Assembly: GCF_013377785.1 (NCBI RefSeq)
Contig: NZ_JABXWT010000015.1
Span: forward strand, 49,541 to 113,540
Direction: 5' to 3'
Source: Ruegeria haliotis
GTDB lineage: Bacteria > Pseudomonadota > Alphaproteobacteria > Rhodobacterales > Rhodobacteraceae
DNA length: 64,000 nt
The position numbers and the translations under genes were made by a program. The notes under the pieces were generated by a model that saw only the letters and a list, made by a program, of their open reading frames with translations, was not told where the DNA came from and made no database searches. Shown in pieces: positions 24,498 to 32,836 of this stretch. Positions within the stretch are counted from its first letter, which is position 1. Each line of letters begins with the position of its first letter.

Positions 24498-25436
24498 ATG
24501 ACTGAGAAGGAGCAGACTTTGGCATACGAAAACAACAGCGCCCCCAAAGACTGGCTTGAAGCCGAGTTGGAAGACACGCTGGACGAAGATTTCGAGATCG
24601 AATTCAGCGAACCGATGCTCTCGGTGGAAGTTCGCAAGATCTATCGCGAGCAGCATCCGGATATGCTGGATCGCACGGTCTATTTCCGCAACCTGCTGCG
24701 GCTGCAGGCCGAATTGATCCGGGTGCAGGATTGGGTTCAGCACACCGGTGCCAAGGTTTGCATCCTGTTCGAAGGCCGTGACAGTGCGGGCAAAGGGGGT
24801 GTGATAAAACGCATCACTCAGCGGTTGAACCCGCGCGTCGCGCGCGTGGTCGCCTTGCCGGCACCCAGCCGCCGCGAGCAGAGCCAATGGTATTTCCAGC
24901 GCTACGTGCCGCATCTGCCTGCAGCGGGCGAGATCGTTCTGTTCGACCGCTCCTGGTACAACAGGGCCGGGGTCGAGCGGGTGATGGGCTTTGCGTCGGA
25001 TGATCAGGTCGAACAGTTTTTTCAGGACGTTCCGGAGTTTGAACGCATGTTGGTGCGGTCGGGGATCATTCTGCTGAAATATTGGTTCTCGATCACGGAT
25101 GAGGAACAGCAATTGCGATTCCTCATGCGCATTCATGATCCGATGAAGCAGTGGAAACTGTCGCCGATGGATCTGGAATCCCGCATCCGCTGGGAATCCT
25201 ATACCAAAGCCAAAGAGGATATGTTCTTCCGCACCAACATCCCCGAGGCGCCCTGGTACATCGTGGAAGGTAATGACAAGAAACGCGAGCGCCTGAACTG
25301 TATCGAGGACTTGTTGACCAGAATCCCTTATGAGGATGTGCCACAGGAAAAGGTCAACCTGCCGGACCGCCGATACAACCCGGACTACGAACGCCGGGTT
25401 TTGCCGGATGAGTTATACGTGCCAAAGGTTTATTGA
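24498..25436 (+). CDS. ppk2: Polyphosphate kinase 2
   Basis: PPK2 enzymes use polyphosphate to phosphorylate nucleoside di- or monophosphates. The 312-residue protein has an acidic 60-residue N-terminal extension, then the PPK2 P-loop fold: Walker A in LFEGRDSAGKGGVIKRITQ, lid-region PAPSRREQSQWYFQRYVPHLPAAGE, Walker B in IVLFDRSWYNRAGVERVMGF, and the later KYWFSITDEEQQLRFLMR and MDLESRIRWESYTKAKEDMF blocks. The size is close to the single-domain class I enzymes. Nucleotide preference cannot be read directly. Confidence 0.94.
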   Translation: MTEKEQTLAYENNSAPKDWLEAELEDTLDEDFEIEFSEPMLSVEVRKIYREQHPDMLDRTVYFRNLLRLQAELIRVQDWVQHTGAKVCILFEGRDSAGKGGVIKRITQRLNPRVARVVALPAPSRREQSQWYFQRYVPHLPAAGEIVLFDRSWYNRAGVERVMGFASDDQVEQFFQDVPEFERMLVRSGIILLKYWFSITDEEQQLRFLMRIHDPMKQWKLSPMDLESRIRWESYTKAKEDMFFRTNIPEAPWYIVEGNDKKRERLNCIEDLLTRIPYEDVPQEKVNLPDRRYNPDYERRVLPDELYVPKVY

Positions 25437-25451
25437 CGTTTCCGGCGGTGA

Positions 25452-25476
25452 TGCGAGGCAGGCAACCTGCCTCGCA
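25452..25476. terminator. Hairpin between ppk2 and CAP-domain gene
   Basis: TGCGAGGCAGG (25452-25462) and CCTGCCTCGCA (25466-25476) form a perfect 11-bp stem with a CAA loop between two convergent genes. No clear U tract follows, so its strength as a terminator is uncertain. Confidence 0.65.
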
Positions 25477-25488
25477 CCGGGTTATCAA

Positions 25489-26613
25489 TCAGGCGGCGTC
25501 CAACATGCAGTTCATGTCGAAATAGTTGAACACAAAGATGTCGCCGGTGCCATCACCCGCCATGTCTGAGCAGGTCGAGACGGTTTCTTCAACCGGCTCG
25601 GTCTCGCTAACCATGACAGGGTCTATATCGTCCTCGGTGGTTTCAGGCGGGGTCATCCCGTCGTCATCCCATACGAACTGATCAAGATTTGATCGCAGGT
25701 CTTCGATAAATGCCTCGATCTCAGCAAGGAAGGCAGCAACGTCGAAACATCCTTCCGCCGGTTCCTCGGTTCCGGGTGTCTCGGTTTCCGGCTCTTCAGT
25801 ATCGGTGACATCGGTACCGGGTTCTTCGGTTTCCGGCTCTTCAGTATCGGTGACGTCGGTACCGGGTTCTTCGGTTTCCGGTTCTTCAGTATCGGTGACA
25901 TCGGTACCGGGTTCTTCGGTTTCCGGCTCTTCAGTGTCAGTGACGTCGGTTCCGGGCTCTTCGGTTTCCGGTTCTTCAGTGTCGGTAACGTCGGTGCCCG
26001 GCTCTTCGGTTTCCGGTTCTTCGGTTTCGGGTGTTTCAGGTACCGGTGGCTCTTCAGTCTCGGTGACGTCGGTTTCAGGGGGTTCGGTCACTGGCTGTTC
26101 TGGTTCGACAACCTCTTCCTCCGGCGGAACAGGAGCAGGGGGCGTTGTGCCGCCATTATCCAGCATGACCTCGGCACTCGTTTCAGCGAAATTCTGGGTT
26201 ACCATGACAGCATCGAATCCCTGCATGTCCCCGGTTTCGATCCCAATCCCGATATATCGGAAATCCGGGTTCAGAATGTTGGCCCGGTGGCCGGGGCTGT
26301 TCATCAGGTTCTGGTGCAGCTGTGCGACATCGTCGCTGATGCCGGGGGCGCCACGTTCGGATTGCCACGCGATATTTTCGCCGGTGCGCCAGCTTCCTTC
26401 AAGATCGAAACCGGCAGCTTCCATCCGCTGGGTCGCAGTGGACCCGCCCGATCCGGTGTGGCTGAACGTATCCGTGCCCAGCATCCATGCGCTGTGATCC
26501 TCGGACGAGTCGTTCAACTGAGTCTCCAGTTGCAGTGCTTCCAGCCCACGTGATGTGCGCTCCTGGTTAATAAGCGTCAACATTTCACGTTCGAAACTAC
26601 TTGCAGTCGACAT
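25489..26613 (-). CDS. CAP (SCP/PR1) domain protein with acidic repeat region
   Basis: A 374-residue protein. Residues 8-145 form a CAP domain (LTLINQERTSRGLEAL, HSAWMLGTDTFSHTG, WRTGENIAWQ, NSPGHRANILNPDFRYIGIGI). The middle, about residues 170-280, is an acidic Pro/Glu/Thr tract with five near-perfect copies of a 15-residue unit (PETEEPGTDVTDTEE). The C-terminus has two cysteines and a short ordered segment. There is no classical signal peptide, which for Rhodobacteraceae proteins of this design suggests type I secretion, but no RTX repeats are seen. Confidence 0.88.
   Translation of the reverse strand: MSTASSFEREMLTLINQERTSRGLEALQLETQLNDSSEDHSAWMLGTDTFSHTGSGGSTATQRMEAAGFDLEGSWRTGENIAWQSERGAPGISDDVAQLHQNLMNSPGHRANILNPDFRYIGIGIETGDMQGFDAVMVTQNFAETSAEVMLDNGGTTPPAPVPPEEEVVEPEQPVTEPPETDVTETEEPPVPETPETEEPETEEPGTDVTDTEEPETEEPGTDVTDTEEPETEEPGTDVTDTEEPETEEPGTDVTDTEEPETEEPGTDVTDTEEPETETPGTEEPAEGCFDVAAFLAEIEAFIEDLRSNLDQFVWDDDGMTPPETTEDDIDPVMVSETEPVEETVSTCSDMAGDGTGDIFVFNYFDMNCMLDAA
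25781..26005. repeat. 45-bp tandem repeat inside the CAP-protein gene
   Basis: About five copies of a 45-bp unit run head to tail; TCGGTTTCCGGCTCTTCAGT-like starts recur at 25781, 25826, 25871, 25916 and 25961. The unit is a multiple of three, so gain or loss of copies keeps frame. Units differ at a few third positions. Confidence 0.9.
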
Positions 26614-26844
26614 TTTTGCCTCCGTTTGGTTGTGCGTCTTTGCAGACCGGGCCAGTTACAGAGGGCTGTGTCGGTGCCGATAGGGGCGTTGCAATCTAAG
26701 GCGGATTTTGGCGGTGCAGTGCTACCAAAGCGAGATTCGCTGCGCTGCAAAATGCCGGGCAAAATGTTGCTGAGAGGGAAATGGCAGGTTGCCGCACGCG
26801 CGGGACCCATGTCGGCGGAATGTGTCCGACCCTGAAAACGACAA
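26614..26844. other. Intergenic region upstream of the CAP-protein gene
   Basis: Upstream of the minus-strand CAP gene and downstream of rpsU. It should hold the CAP-gene promoter. Short open frames here show no coding signs; no repeats or RNA gene recognised. Confidence 0.45.
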
Positions 26845-26868
26845 ACCCCCGGGCAATGCCTCGGGGGT
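26845..26868 (-). terminator. Terminator of rpsU
   Basis: ACCCCCG (26845-26851) pairs with CGGGGGT (26862-26868) and GGC (26852-26854) with GCC (26858-26860), with one bulged base and an AAT loop. On the minus strand it is followed by TTTGTCGTTTTC, and it lies 40 bases after the rpsU stop. Confidence 0.8.
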
Positions 26869-26907
26869 CGTCAAATAGTGTCATCCAAAGCTGGACGAGC
26901 TCGGATC

Positions 26908-27114
26908 TCAGAGGAGACCTTCGCGCTGTGCTTTCTTACGTGCCAGTTTACGGGCACGGCGGATCGCTTCAGCTTTCTCGCGCGCTTTTTTCTCGGACGG
27001 TTTCTCGAAATGTTGCTTGAGCTTCATTTCGCGGAACACGCCTTCGCGCTGCAGCTTTTTCTTCAGGGCACGAAGCGCCTGATCGACGTTATTGTCGCGA
27101 ACACTAACCTGCAT
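26908..27114 (-). CDS. rpsU: 30S ribosomal protein S21
   Basis: A 68-residue, very basic protein with the S21 start MQVSVRDNNVDQALRALKKKLQREGVFREMK and a Lys/Arg-rich C-terminal helix. S21 helps the 30S subunit pair with mRNA during initiation. The gene is alone on its strand, divergent from the COQ9-family gene by 111 bases, and followed by a hairpin terminator. Confidence 0.97.
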   Translation of the reverse strand: MQVSVRDNNVDQALRALKKKLQREGVFREMKLKQHFEKPSEKKAREKAEAIRRARKLARKKAQREGLL

Positions 27115-27225
27115 GTGGTTGTCACCACCTTTCTAGATAGAGTTGCAAGGAAATTGCAGGAATTGGCCGTATAGCAAAGCGCCTCTATCTTGTCTAGTAC
27201 TGGGCCTGAGAACCGGAGAACCGCC

Positions 27226-27918
27226 ATGACCCCTACTTATGAAGATGCAAAACAGCAACTTTTGGACGCGATGCTGAACCACGTTCCGTTCGATGGCTGG
27301 TCTGAAACAAGCTTTCGCGCAGCAATTGCAGACTGCGATCTGGATGATGGTTTGGCGCGGGCAGTTTGCCCACGCGGTGCGGTTGATCTGGCGCTTGCTT
27401 ATCACGCGCGCGGTGACGCAGCCATGCTGGAACGGATCAAGACCGAAGACATGAGCGATCTTAAATTCCGGGACAAGATCGCCGCTGCGGTACGCTTCCG
27501 GCTTGAAGCGGTCGAGGACAAAGAGCTTGTGCGTCGGGGGATGACGTTGTTTTCGTTACCCTCGCATGCTGGCGCGGGGGCAAAGGCGGTCTGGCAGACG
27601 TGTGACTTGATTTGGGACGCGCTGGGCGACACCTCTGATGATGTGAACTGGTATACGAAACGTGCCACGTTGTCGGGTGTGTATTCCTCGACATTGCTGT
27701 TCTGGCTGGGGGATGACAGCCCGGACCATCAACGCACATGGGAGTTTCTGGCTCGCCGCATTGCCGATGTCATGCAGTTCGAAAAGCTCAAGGCGCAGGT
27801 GAATGAAAACCCTTTGCTCAAACCGTTTCTCGCGGTTCCGAACTGGCTGGCCAGTCAGGTGAAGGCGCCGGATAAGATGCGCGCCGATTTGCCCGGAATG
27901 CTCAACCCGAAAAAGTGA
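27226..27918 (+). CDS. COQ9 family protein (ubiquinone biosynthesis accessory)
   Basis: A 230-residue protein of the COQ9 family, lipid-binding proteins with a TetR-like fold that support the hydroxylation steps of ubiquinone synthesis. The typical HVPFDGWSETSFRAAIADCDLD start, RFRLEAVEDKELVRRGMTLFSLP and DVNWYTKRATLSGVYSSTLLFWLGD blocks are present, and the amphipathic C-terminal helix follows. The ATG at 27226 follows GGAGAA. It may act with ubiA near 7.2-8.1 kb. Confidence 0.93.
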   Translation: MTPTYEDAKQQLLDAMLNHVPFDGWSETSFRAAIADCDLDDGLARAVCPRGAVDLALAYHARGDAAMLERIKTEDMSDLKFRDKIAAAVRFRLEAVEDKELVRRGMTLFSLPSHAGAGAKAVWQTCDLIWDALGDTSDDVNWYTKRATLSGVYSSTLLFWLGDDSPDHQRTWEFLARRIADVMQFEKLKAQVNENPLLKPFLAVPNWLASQVKAPDKMRADLPGMLNPKK

Positions 27919-27982
27919 CGTTTTCTTGCTGCTGGGCCTTTGTTCGGATGCCTGCTAGGCATTGGACAAAGGAGATTTGCCG

Positions 27983-28969
27983 ATGACTCAGATGATGCGT
28001 GCTGTTGAGATTTCCAAGCCGGGCGGCCCCGATGTTTTGCAGTCGACCGAACGCCCGGTGCCCGGCCCGGAAGCAGGCCAGGTTATCCTCAAAGTGGCTT
28101 ATGCGGGGGTGAACCGACCGGATGCATTGCAGCGCGCCGGGGCTTATGATCCGCCGCCGGGCGCAAGTGATCTGCCGGGGCTGGAAGCATCTGGCGAAGT
28201 GGTTGCGGTGGGGTCTGGCGTCGAAGATGTGTCGATCGGTGACAAGGTCTGCGCCCTTCTGCCCGGAGGTGGATACGCGGAATACGTTGCCACTCCCGCT
28301 GCCCATTGCCTGCCTGTGCCGCAGGGAATGGGTATGAAAGAGGCCGCTTGCTTGCCCGAAACATGCTTCACCGTCTGGTCCAACGTCTTCACCCGTGGTG
28401 GCCTGCAAGCCGGAGAGCGGTTTCTGGTTCATGGCGGTTCCAGCGGGATTGGGACCACGGCGATCCAGCTTGCCAATGCTTTTGGGGCCCGTGTTTTTGC
28501 CACTGCCGGGTCGGATGAAAAATGCGACGCTTGCGTCAGGTTGGGGGCCGAGAAGGCGATCAACTACCGGGATGAGGATTTTGTGGGCGTCATGCGGGCC
28601 GAGGGCGGCGCGAACCTGATCCTGGACATGGTCGGTGGCGACTACATCCCGCGCAACGTCAAAGCGCTGGCCGAGGATGGGCGTCTGGTACAGATCGCCT
28701 TTCTGCAAGGGCCGAAAGTCGAGCTGAACTTTGCCATGATGATGGTGAAACGATTGACCCTGACCGGCAGCACGCTGCGCCCTCAAAGCGATCTGGCCAA
28801 GGCGGAGATTGCGCAGGATCTGCGCGAGGCGGTTTGGCCCCTGCTCGAAGCTGGCAAGGTTGCACCGGTCATGGATAGTGAATTTGACCTGTCCGACGCC
28901 GCAGCGGCCCATGCGCGAATGGAAAGCTCAGGCCATATCGGGAAAATCGTATTGAAAGTGTCTGGCTGA
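27983..28969 (+). CDS. NAD(P)H-quinone oxidoreductase, PIG3-like
   Basis: A 328-residue zinc-free medium-chain dehydrogenase of the quinone oxidoreductase group closest to TP53I3/PIG3. It has MRAVEISKPGGPDVL, the substrate-side AGVNRPDALQRAGAYDPPPGA, PGLEASGEVVAVG, and the NADPH site VHGGSSGIGTTAIQLANAFGA followed by ATAGSDEKC. The ending SGHIGKIVLKV is typical. The start follows AAGGAG. A perfect hairpin separates it from the convergent DUF2189 gene. Confidence 0.92.
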   Translation: MTQMMRAVEISKPGGPDVLQSTERPVPGPEAGQVILKVAYAGVNRPDALQRAGAYDPPPGASDLPGLEASGEVVAVGSGVEDVSIGDKVCALLPGGGYAEYVATPAAHCLPVPQGMGMKEAACLPETCFTVWSNVFTRGGLQAGERFLVHGGSSGIGTTAIQLANAFGARVFATAGSDEKCDACVRLGAEKAINYRDEDFVGVMRAEGGANLILDMVGGDYIPRNVKALAEDGRLVQIAFLQGPKVELNFAMMMVKRLTLTGSTLRPQSDLAKAEIAQDLREAVWPLLEAGKVAPVMDSEFDLSDAAAAHARMESSGHIGKIVLKVSG

Positions 28970-28975
28970 CATACT

Positions 28976-29000
28976 GATGCGCGGGTTTGTCCCGCGCATC
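28976..29000. terminator. Hairpin between quinone oxidoreductase and DUF2189 genes
   Basis: GATGCGCGGG (28976-28985) and CCCGCGCATC (28991-29000) form a perfect 10-bp stem with a TTTGT loop seven bases after the plus-strand stop and ten bases after the end of the minus-strand gene. It likely serves both. Confidence 0.65.
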
Positions 29001-29009
29001 CTCAAACGT

Positions 29010-29867
29010 TCAGGCAACCGCGCGGCGGTACAGGTGCCAGGTGGCGTGACCCAGAACTGGCATGACCACGATCAGCCCCAATAGCATTGGAATTGCACCG
29101 AGAACCAACAGCGCCGCCACAATGAAACCCCACGCCAGAATGACTCCCGGATTGTGACGCAGCACGCGGAATGAGGTGACAACGGCCACTGGAAGCCCGA
29201 CTTTGCGGTCCAGCAATAGGGGAAAGCTGACAACACTGATGGCCAGCGCGCAAAGGGCAAACAGGAACCCTGCGGTGGTTCCAAAGATGATCATGGTCCA
29301 CCCCGCACCGGTTGTGAATATCTGCGCGGCAAACGCGCTGAGCGATGCGGGTGGTTCCGGGCCAAGTGTGTGTACATAGATGCTCTGCGCGACCATCAGC
29401 CAGATCAGCAACAACATCACGAGATAGAAACCCAGCACCAGGATAGCGCCAAACGACGGAGATCGGAAAACGCTGAACGCATCCAGCCAATGCACTTCGT
29501 TGCCCTGTTCACGCTTGCGGCTGATTTCGTATAGCCCTACAGCCGCCACGGGGCCGATCAGGGCAAAGCCCGCAACCAATGGGGCCAGCAGCGGCACCAT
29601 GTTCATGTTGAACCCCAGCCCGAACATCAATAGCCCGGCAATAGGGTAGATCAGCACGATAAATATCACGTCGGCGCGGGTTTCCAGAAAGTCGTGGTAT
29701 CCCGCCTTCAGGCAGGCGCGTAAATCCTGCAAAGTCAGCGTCTGTACCATGGGCAGATGCTTTGTGTCTGAACTGCCAATCCGGGATACGCTTTCCGTGA
29801 CATGATCACCAGAGGCACCCAGATTTTGGGTCACCCAACTGATCGGATTACCGATTGTTTTTGCCAT
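29010..29867 (-). CDS. DUF2189 family membrane protein
   Basis: A 285-residue integral membrane protein matching the DUF2189 family (predicted by the LRACLKAGYHDFLETRADVIF start, the repeated six-helix layout and the GHATWHLYRRAV end). The family is found next to respiratory or cytochrome genes in several alphaproteobacteria, but its role is unknown. The start at 29867 has a GGGAAGGG site eight bases upstream; two earlier in-frame ATGs are less well placed. It is divergent from the next quinone oxidoreductase. Confidence 0.85.
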   Translation of the reverse strand: MAKTIGNPISWVTQNLGASGDHVTESVSRIGSSDTKHLPMVQTLTLQDLRACLKAGYHDFLETRADVIFIVLIYPIAGLLMFGLGFNMNMVPLLAPLVAGFALIGPVAAVGLYEISRKREQGNEVHWLDAFSVFRSPSFGAILVLGFYLVMLLLIWLMVAQSIYVHTLGPEPPASLSAFAAQIFTTGAGWTMIIFGTTAGFLFALCALAISVVSFPLLLDRKVGLPVAVVTSFRVLRHNPGVILAWGFIVAALLVLGAIPMLLGLIVVMPVLGHATWHLYRRAVA

Positions 29868-30059
29868 GTTCATTCCCTTCCCTGGCGCGGGTGCGCCGCG
29901 GAGTGAATCCGGCATCAGGTTGCCCATGGCCGGACCGACCGGCAACGCCTGCTGTCAGTATAGCACAGTTTGATATTTCACTGAATCACCACTGCGAGAT
30001 CGCCTGATTGCCCTGTCGCGCAGGCATGTTAGCTTAGCATCAGGCAAGAGGAGGTCAGC

Positions 30060-31043
30060 ATGCAGCAAACAGCGCGTACGGTTGTCATTCATGAATTCGG
30101 CGGCCCCGAGGTTTTACAGGTAGAAGACAGGCAATTGGGGGATCCCGGGCCGGGTGAGGTGCGTATTCGTCACCATGCCTGCGGATTGAATTTTATTGAT
30201 GTATATCAACGTACTGGCCTGTATCCATTGGACCTGCCACACGCGCTGGGCATGGAAGCTGCAGGCCTGATCGAGGCGGTGGGTGAAGGGGTGACACATC
30301 TGGAACCGGGCCAGCGTGCGGCATATGCTGCAACGCCGTCTGGTGCGTATTGCGAGGCGCGGGTGATGCCAGCGGCGCAGGTCTGCCCGCTACCGGATGG
30401 AATTTCTTTCGATGCCGCGGCAGCGATGATGCTCAAGGGTATGACAGTGGAATACCTGTTTCATCGAACCACTCCGCTGAAACGGGGGGATACGGTTCTG
30501 TTTCATGCGGCGGCCGGTGGTGTCGGGTTGATTGCCTGCCAATGGGCAAAGTCCGAAGGCATCACCCTGATCGGTACGGCCGGGACAGATGAAAAATGCA
30601 GTCTGGCCCAATTCAACGGTGCTGCGCATTGCATCAATTACCGAACTGAGAATTTCGCCGAGCGGGTGGCTGAAATCACCCAAGGTAAAGGCGTGAACGT
30701 CGTAATGGACTCGGTCGGGGCGGATACGTTCGAAGGGTCGCTGGATTGCCTGAAGCCTCTGGGCATGATGATATCCTTCGGTAATGCCTCGGGTCCGGTG
30801 CCGCCGCTGAATATCGGAATTCTCGGACAGAAAGGGTCGCTCAAGATCACCCGGCCAACTTTGTTCACGCATATTTCCGACCAAACGGTCTGCCAGGCAA
30901 TGGCGCGACGCCTGTTTGGCAAGGTCGAGGGCGGTGAGGTCAAGATCCATATCGATCAGCGTTTCCCGCTGGATCAGGTCGCGGACGCGCATCGCGCGCT
31001 TGAGGCGCGGCAGACTACTGGCAGTACAATCTTGGACATTTGA
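30060..31043 (+). CDS. Quinone oxidoreductase (zeta-crystallin/QorA-like)
   Basis: A 327-residue NADPH:quinone reductase of the medium-chain dehydrogenase superfamily without zinc ligands. Landmarks are RTVVIHEFGGPEVL, the conserved GLNFIDVYQRTGLYPLDLP, LGMEAAGLIEAVGEGV, MLKGMTVEYLFHRT, the cofactor loop FHAAAGGVGLIACQWAK and ATLFTHISD-like RPTLFTHISDQT. It is a different subfamily from the enzyme at 28 kb. The SD AAGAGGAGG lies just before the ATG. It is convergent with the outer-membrane gene. Confidence 0.92.
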   Translation: MQQTARTVVIHEFGGPEVLQVEDRQLGDPGPGEVRIRHHACGLNFIDVYQRTGLYPLDLPHALGMEAAGLIEAVGEGVTHLEPGQRAAYAATPSGAYCEARVMPAAQVCPLPDGISFDAAAAMMLKGMTVEYLFHRTTPLKRGDTVLFHAAAGGVGLIACQWAKSEGITLIGTAGTDEKCSLAQFNGAAHCINYRTENFAERVAEITQGKGVNVVMDSVGADTFEGSLDCLKPLGMMISFGNASGPVPPLNIGILGQKGSLKITRPTLFTHISDQTVCQAMARRLFGKVEGGEVKIHIDQRFPLDQVADAHRALEARQTTGSTILDI

Positions 31044-31050
31044 CCAAAAA

Positions 31051-31073
31051 GACCCGGCGCTGAACGCCGGGTC
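31051..31073 (-). terminator. Terminator of the outer-membrane barrel gene
   Basis: GACCCGGCG (31051-31059) and CGCCGGGTC (31065-31073) form a perfect 9-bp stem. On the minus strand it ends in TTTTT, and it lies 24 bases past the stop of the minus-strand gene. It may also slow transcripts of the quinone oxidoreductase from the other side. Confidence 0.85.
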
Positions 31074-31096
31074 CGGTCAATTTCAAAGCGATAGCC

Positions 31097-31630
31097 TCAG
31101 AATCGGTAGGCTGCTCGGATCTGAAGGGTGGTTGCGTCTACATCCACACCTGATGAGTTGAAGTTGTCAAATTCATGGTACAGCAGTTCACCGGCAATGC
31201 TGACATTGGGGGCGACGATCTGCTCATAGCCTGCGCCGATGAACCAGCCATTATCGCTGCCCAGATTGTCGGTACTTGCATCGGCATATCCTGCAGTGCC
31301 GTAAAGCAGGCCTTGCGGGTTCACTTTGTAACCAGCGCGCGCCTTGATGCGCCAGACATCCTCGACCGTGGCGGCGCTGGACAGGTTTATGTCGGTCCAG
31401 TCGTAATCGAAACCACCACCGACGACCCAGTCGCCCAGATCATAGTCGTACCCCAGAATGATACCGCCGATCAGGCCGTCGCCGTCAACACCGGACAGGT
31501 TGGTGTCCACATCGGCGTAACCGATTTGCGCACCACCATAAAACCCGGTCCAGTTGCCCGAAGATTGTGCCATGGCTGATCCTGCCGCCAGAGTCGCGAC
31601 AGCGGTTGCGAGTGCCAATTTACCTGTCAT
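31097..31630 (-). CDS. Outer membrane beta-barrel protein (opacity-porin type)
   Basis: A 177-residue protein with a cleavable signal peptide (MTGKLALATAVATLAAGSAMAQ) and an eight-stranded barrel pattern of alternating residues: WTGFYGGAQIGYADVD, GGIILGYDYDLGDWVVGGGFDYD, IKARAGYKVNPQGLLYGTAGYA, GWFIGAGYEQIVAPN and a C-terminal aromatic residue in QIRAAYRF, as required for barrel assembly. It belongs to the OmpA/opacity-type small barrels. The ligand or role is unknown. Confidence 0.9.
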   Translation of the reverse strand: MTGKLALATAVATLAAGSAMAQSSGNWTGFYGGAQIGYADVDTNLSGVDGDGLIGGIILGYDYDLGDWVVGGGFDYDWTDINLSSAATVEDVWRIKARAGYKVNPQGLLYGTAGYADASTDNLGSDNGWFIGAGYEQIVAPNVSIAGELLYHEFDNFNSSGVDVDATTLQIRAAYRF

Positions 31631-31854
31631 CTCATTCTTCCTTTTGTTCGAATTTCTGTACCGCAGGCGTGGAATTCACCTGTGCGCGTGTACAGACTCA
31701 TACGCTCCGGTCCGAAGACCGGATCACTGAAGTTCTACGTATTCCGACCCGAATTGCGGCATGTCCGAATGCTCACGGAAGCCTGCGCCCATTAAAATTG
31801 GGCGCTTATTTTCTGAATAGATAGGTGCCAAATATAGTGGCTTCAAACGACAAG

Positions 31855-31878
31855 CGGCGGCGGAACAATCCGCCGCCG
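31855..31878 (-). terminator. Terminator of the YHS-domain gene
   Basis: CGGCGGCGGA (31855-31864) and TCCGCCGCCG (31869-31878) form a perfect 10-bp stem with an ACAA loop, 23 bases past the minus-strand stop. A short T-containing tract (CTTGTCGTTTG) follows on the minus strand. Confidence 0.78.
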
Positions 31879-31901
31879 ACATGTCTGAATTCTTCAGCGG
31901 A

Positions 31902-32375
31902 TTATTGCTGCAGCTCTGCCGGGTCTTTGTCGGCAATGTCTTCCCAGTTGACGTCAGCACGTTGGTTGAAGCCCGGGATGTCGCCTTCCCAACGTTCTTG
32001 GATATCCTTCGACAGGTTCAGGTACAGCTTGTTGTCGACGATTTTCCAGTAGGTCGGGTCGCCGTCAAACTTGAAGCCCATCGCGGTGCCGAATGCGCAG
32101 TAGCCACCATAGGCGGGCAGGTAGGCTTCAGGGTTTGCTTCGAATGCGACTTTGTTCTCTTCCGAGGCAAAGCGGTACAGCGCGTCGTTGTGCAGCGTGG
32201 TGATCTTGTAATCGCCCTTGGTTGCCTCGCCTACGGTGAAATAGGCAACCGGGTCATAACCCTGCATGGCGAGACCGGTCGAGCTTGCGTTGATTTCAAC
32301 GCCAGCCGCCAGAGCCGAAGTTGCGATTGCTACGGACAGCGCGACGCCGCCGACCAGAGATTTAAACGTGTTCAT
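31902..32375 (-). CDS. Secreted YHS domain protein
   Basis: A 157-residue protein with a signal peptide (residues 1-23, ending SALAAG) and a YHS-type domain: LAMQGYDPVAYFTVGEATKGD, YRFASEENKVAFEANPEAYLPAYGGYCAFGTAMG. YHS domains in periplasmic proteins are linked to metal or heme handling, but a specific ligand is not shown. The start at 32375 follows AAAGG; the frame is open upstream without coding signs. A strong hairpin follows the stop. Confidence 0.88.
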   Translation of the reverse strand: MNTFKSLVGGVALSVAIATSALAAGVEINASSTGLAMQGYDPVAYFTVGEATKGDYKITTLHNDALYRFASEENKVAFEANPEAYLPAYGGYCAFGTAMGFKFDGDPTYWKIVDNKLYLNLSKDIQERWEGDIPGFNQRADVNWEDIADKDPAELQQ

Positions 32376-32566
32376 AGCTTTACCTTTCGTGAGTTGGGCC
32401 TCCATGGTCACTATATTCGTGACTGGTGGTCCCAGAGATTTTGTCCTGTGCAGCCGGTAATTGACCGTCACGAGAATTCAGGTGGGAAGCGGTCGGATCA
32501 CGTTCAAAGCAATCAATTGTGATTGTGCGGACGTGAAGGGTATCTGTTCAAAAATGCAAAGAGTGA

Positions 32567-32836
32567 TCAGAGATCGGGCCTTAGCGCGATCACGAAATCG
32601 GTAACTTTGTACGCAGACATTTCGCAGGGGCGCAGCAAGGCACCGCTGTTCCGCGTCTGATACAGGTTCAGACTGACGTAATCCGGACCACCCAGTTCGT
32701 GTGCCACCAGTTTGTGCGATTTGCCTGCTGCCATCACCCGACGGGAGACAACATATCGCCGGGTATCTGTCGTGCCGGTAAACGTACCCAGAGGCAGGGC
32801 AAAAAATGCCGTCAGAAAAGTTTCTGATGCGGTCAC
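32567..32836 (-). CDS. Small hypothetical protein after plsY
   Basis: An 89-residue protein starting at a GTG that overlaps the plsY stop (GTGA, 32833-32836), which argues strongly for translational coupling. It begins with a short hydrophobic stretch (ASETFLTAFFALPLGTF) and continues with RRYVVSRRVMAAGKSHKLVAHELGGPDYVSLNLYQT. No known domain is recognised. It is the last gene of the pyrB-pyrC-plsY operon. A longer frame runs upstream inside plsY, but the coupled GTG is preferred. Confidence 0.75.
   Translation of the reverse strand: MTASETFLTAFFALPLGTFTGTTDTRRYVVSRRVMAAGKSHKLVAHELGGPDYVSLNLYQTRNSGALLRPCEMSAYKVTDFVIALRPDL

Noticed and set aside
24203..24505. Open frame of about 100 codons between the CPBP gene and ppk2
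   Set aside because: Starts inside the CPBP gene, no ribosome site, no protein-like features; probably the promoter region of two divergent genes.
25781..26005. CRISPR-like direct repeats
   Set aside because: The 45-bp units are contiguous without spacers and are in frame within a protein gene.
25805..26497. Plus-strand Ser/Val-rich repeat frame opposite the CAP gene
   Set aside because: The repeats are a mirror of the acidic PETEEPGTDVTDTEE units on the coding strand; the CAP domain proves the minus strand is coding.
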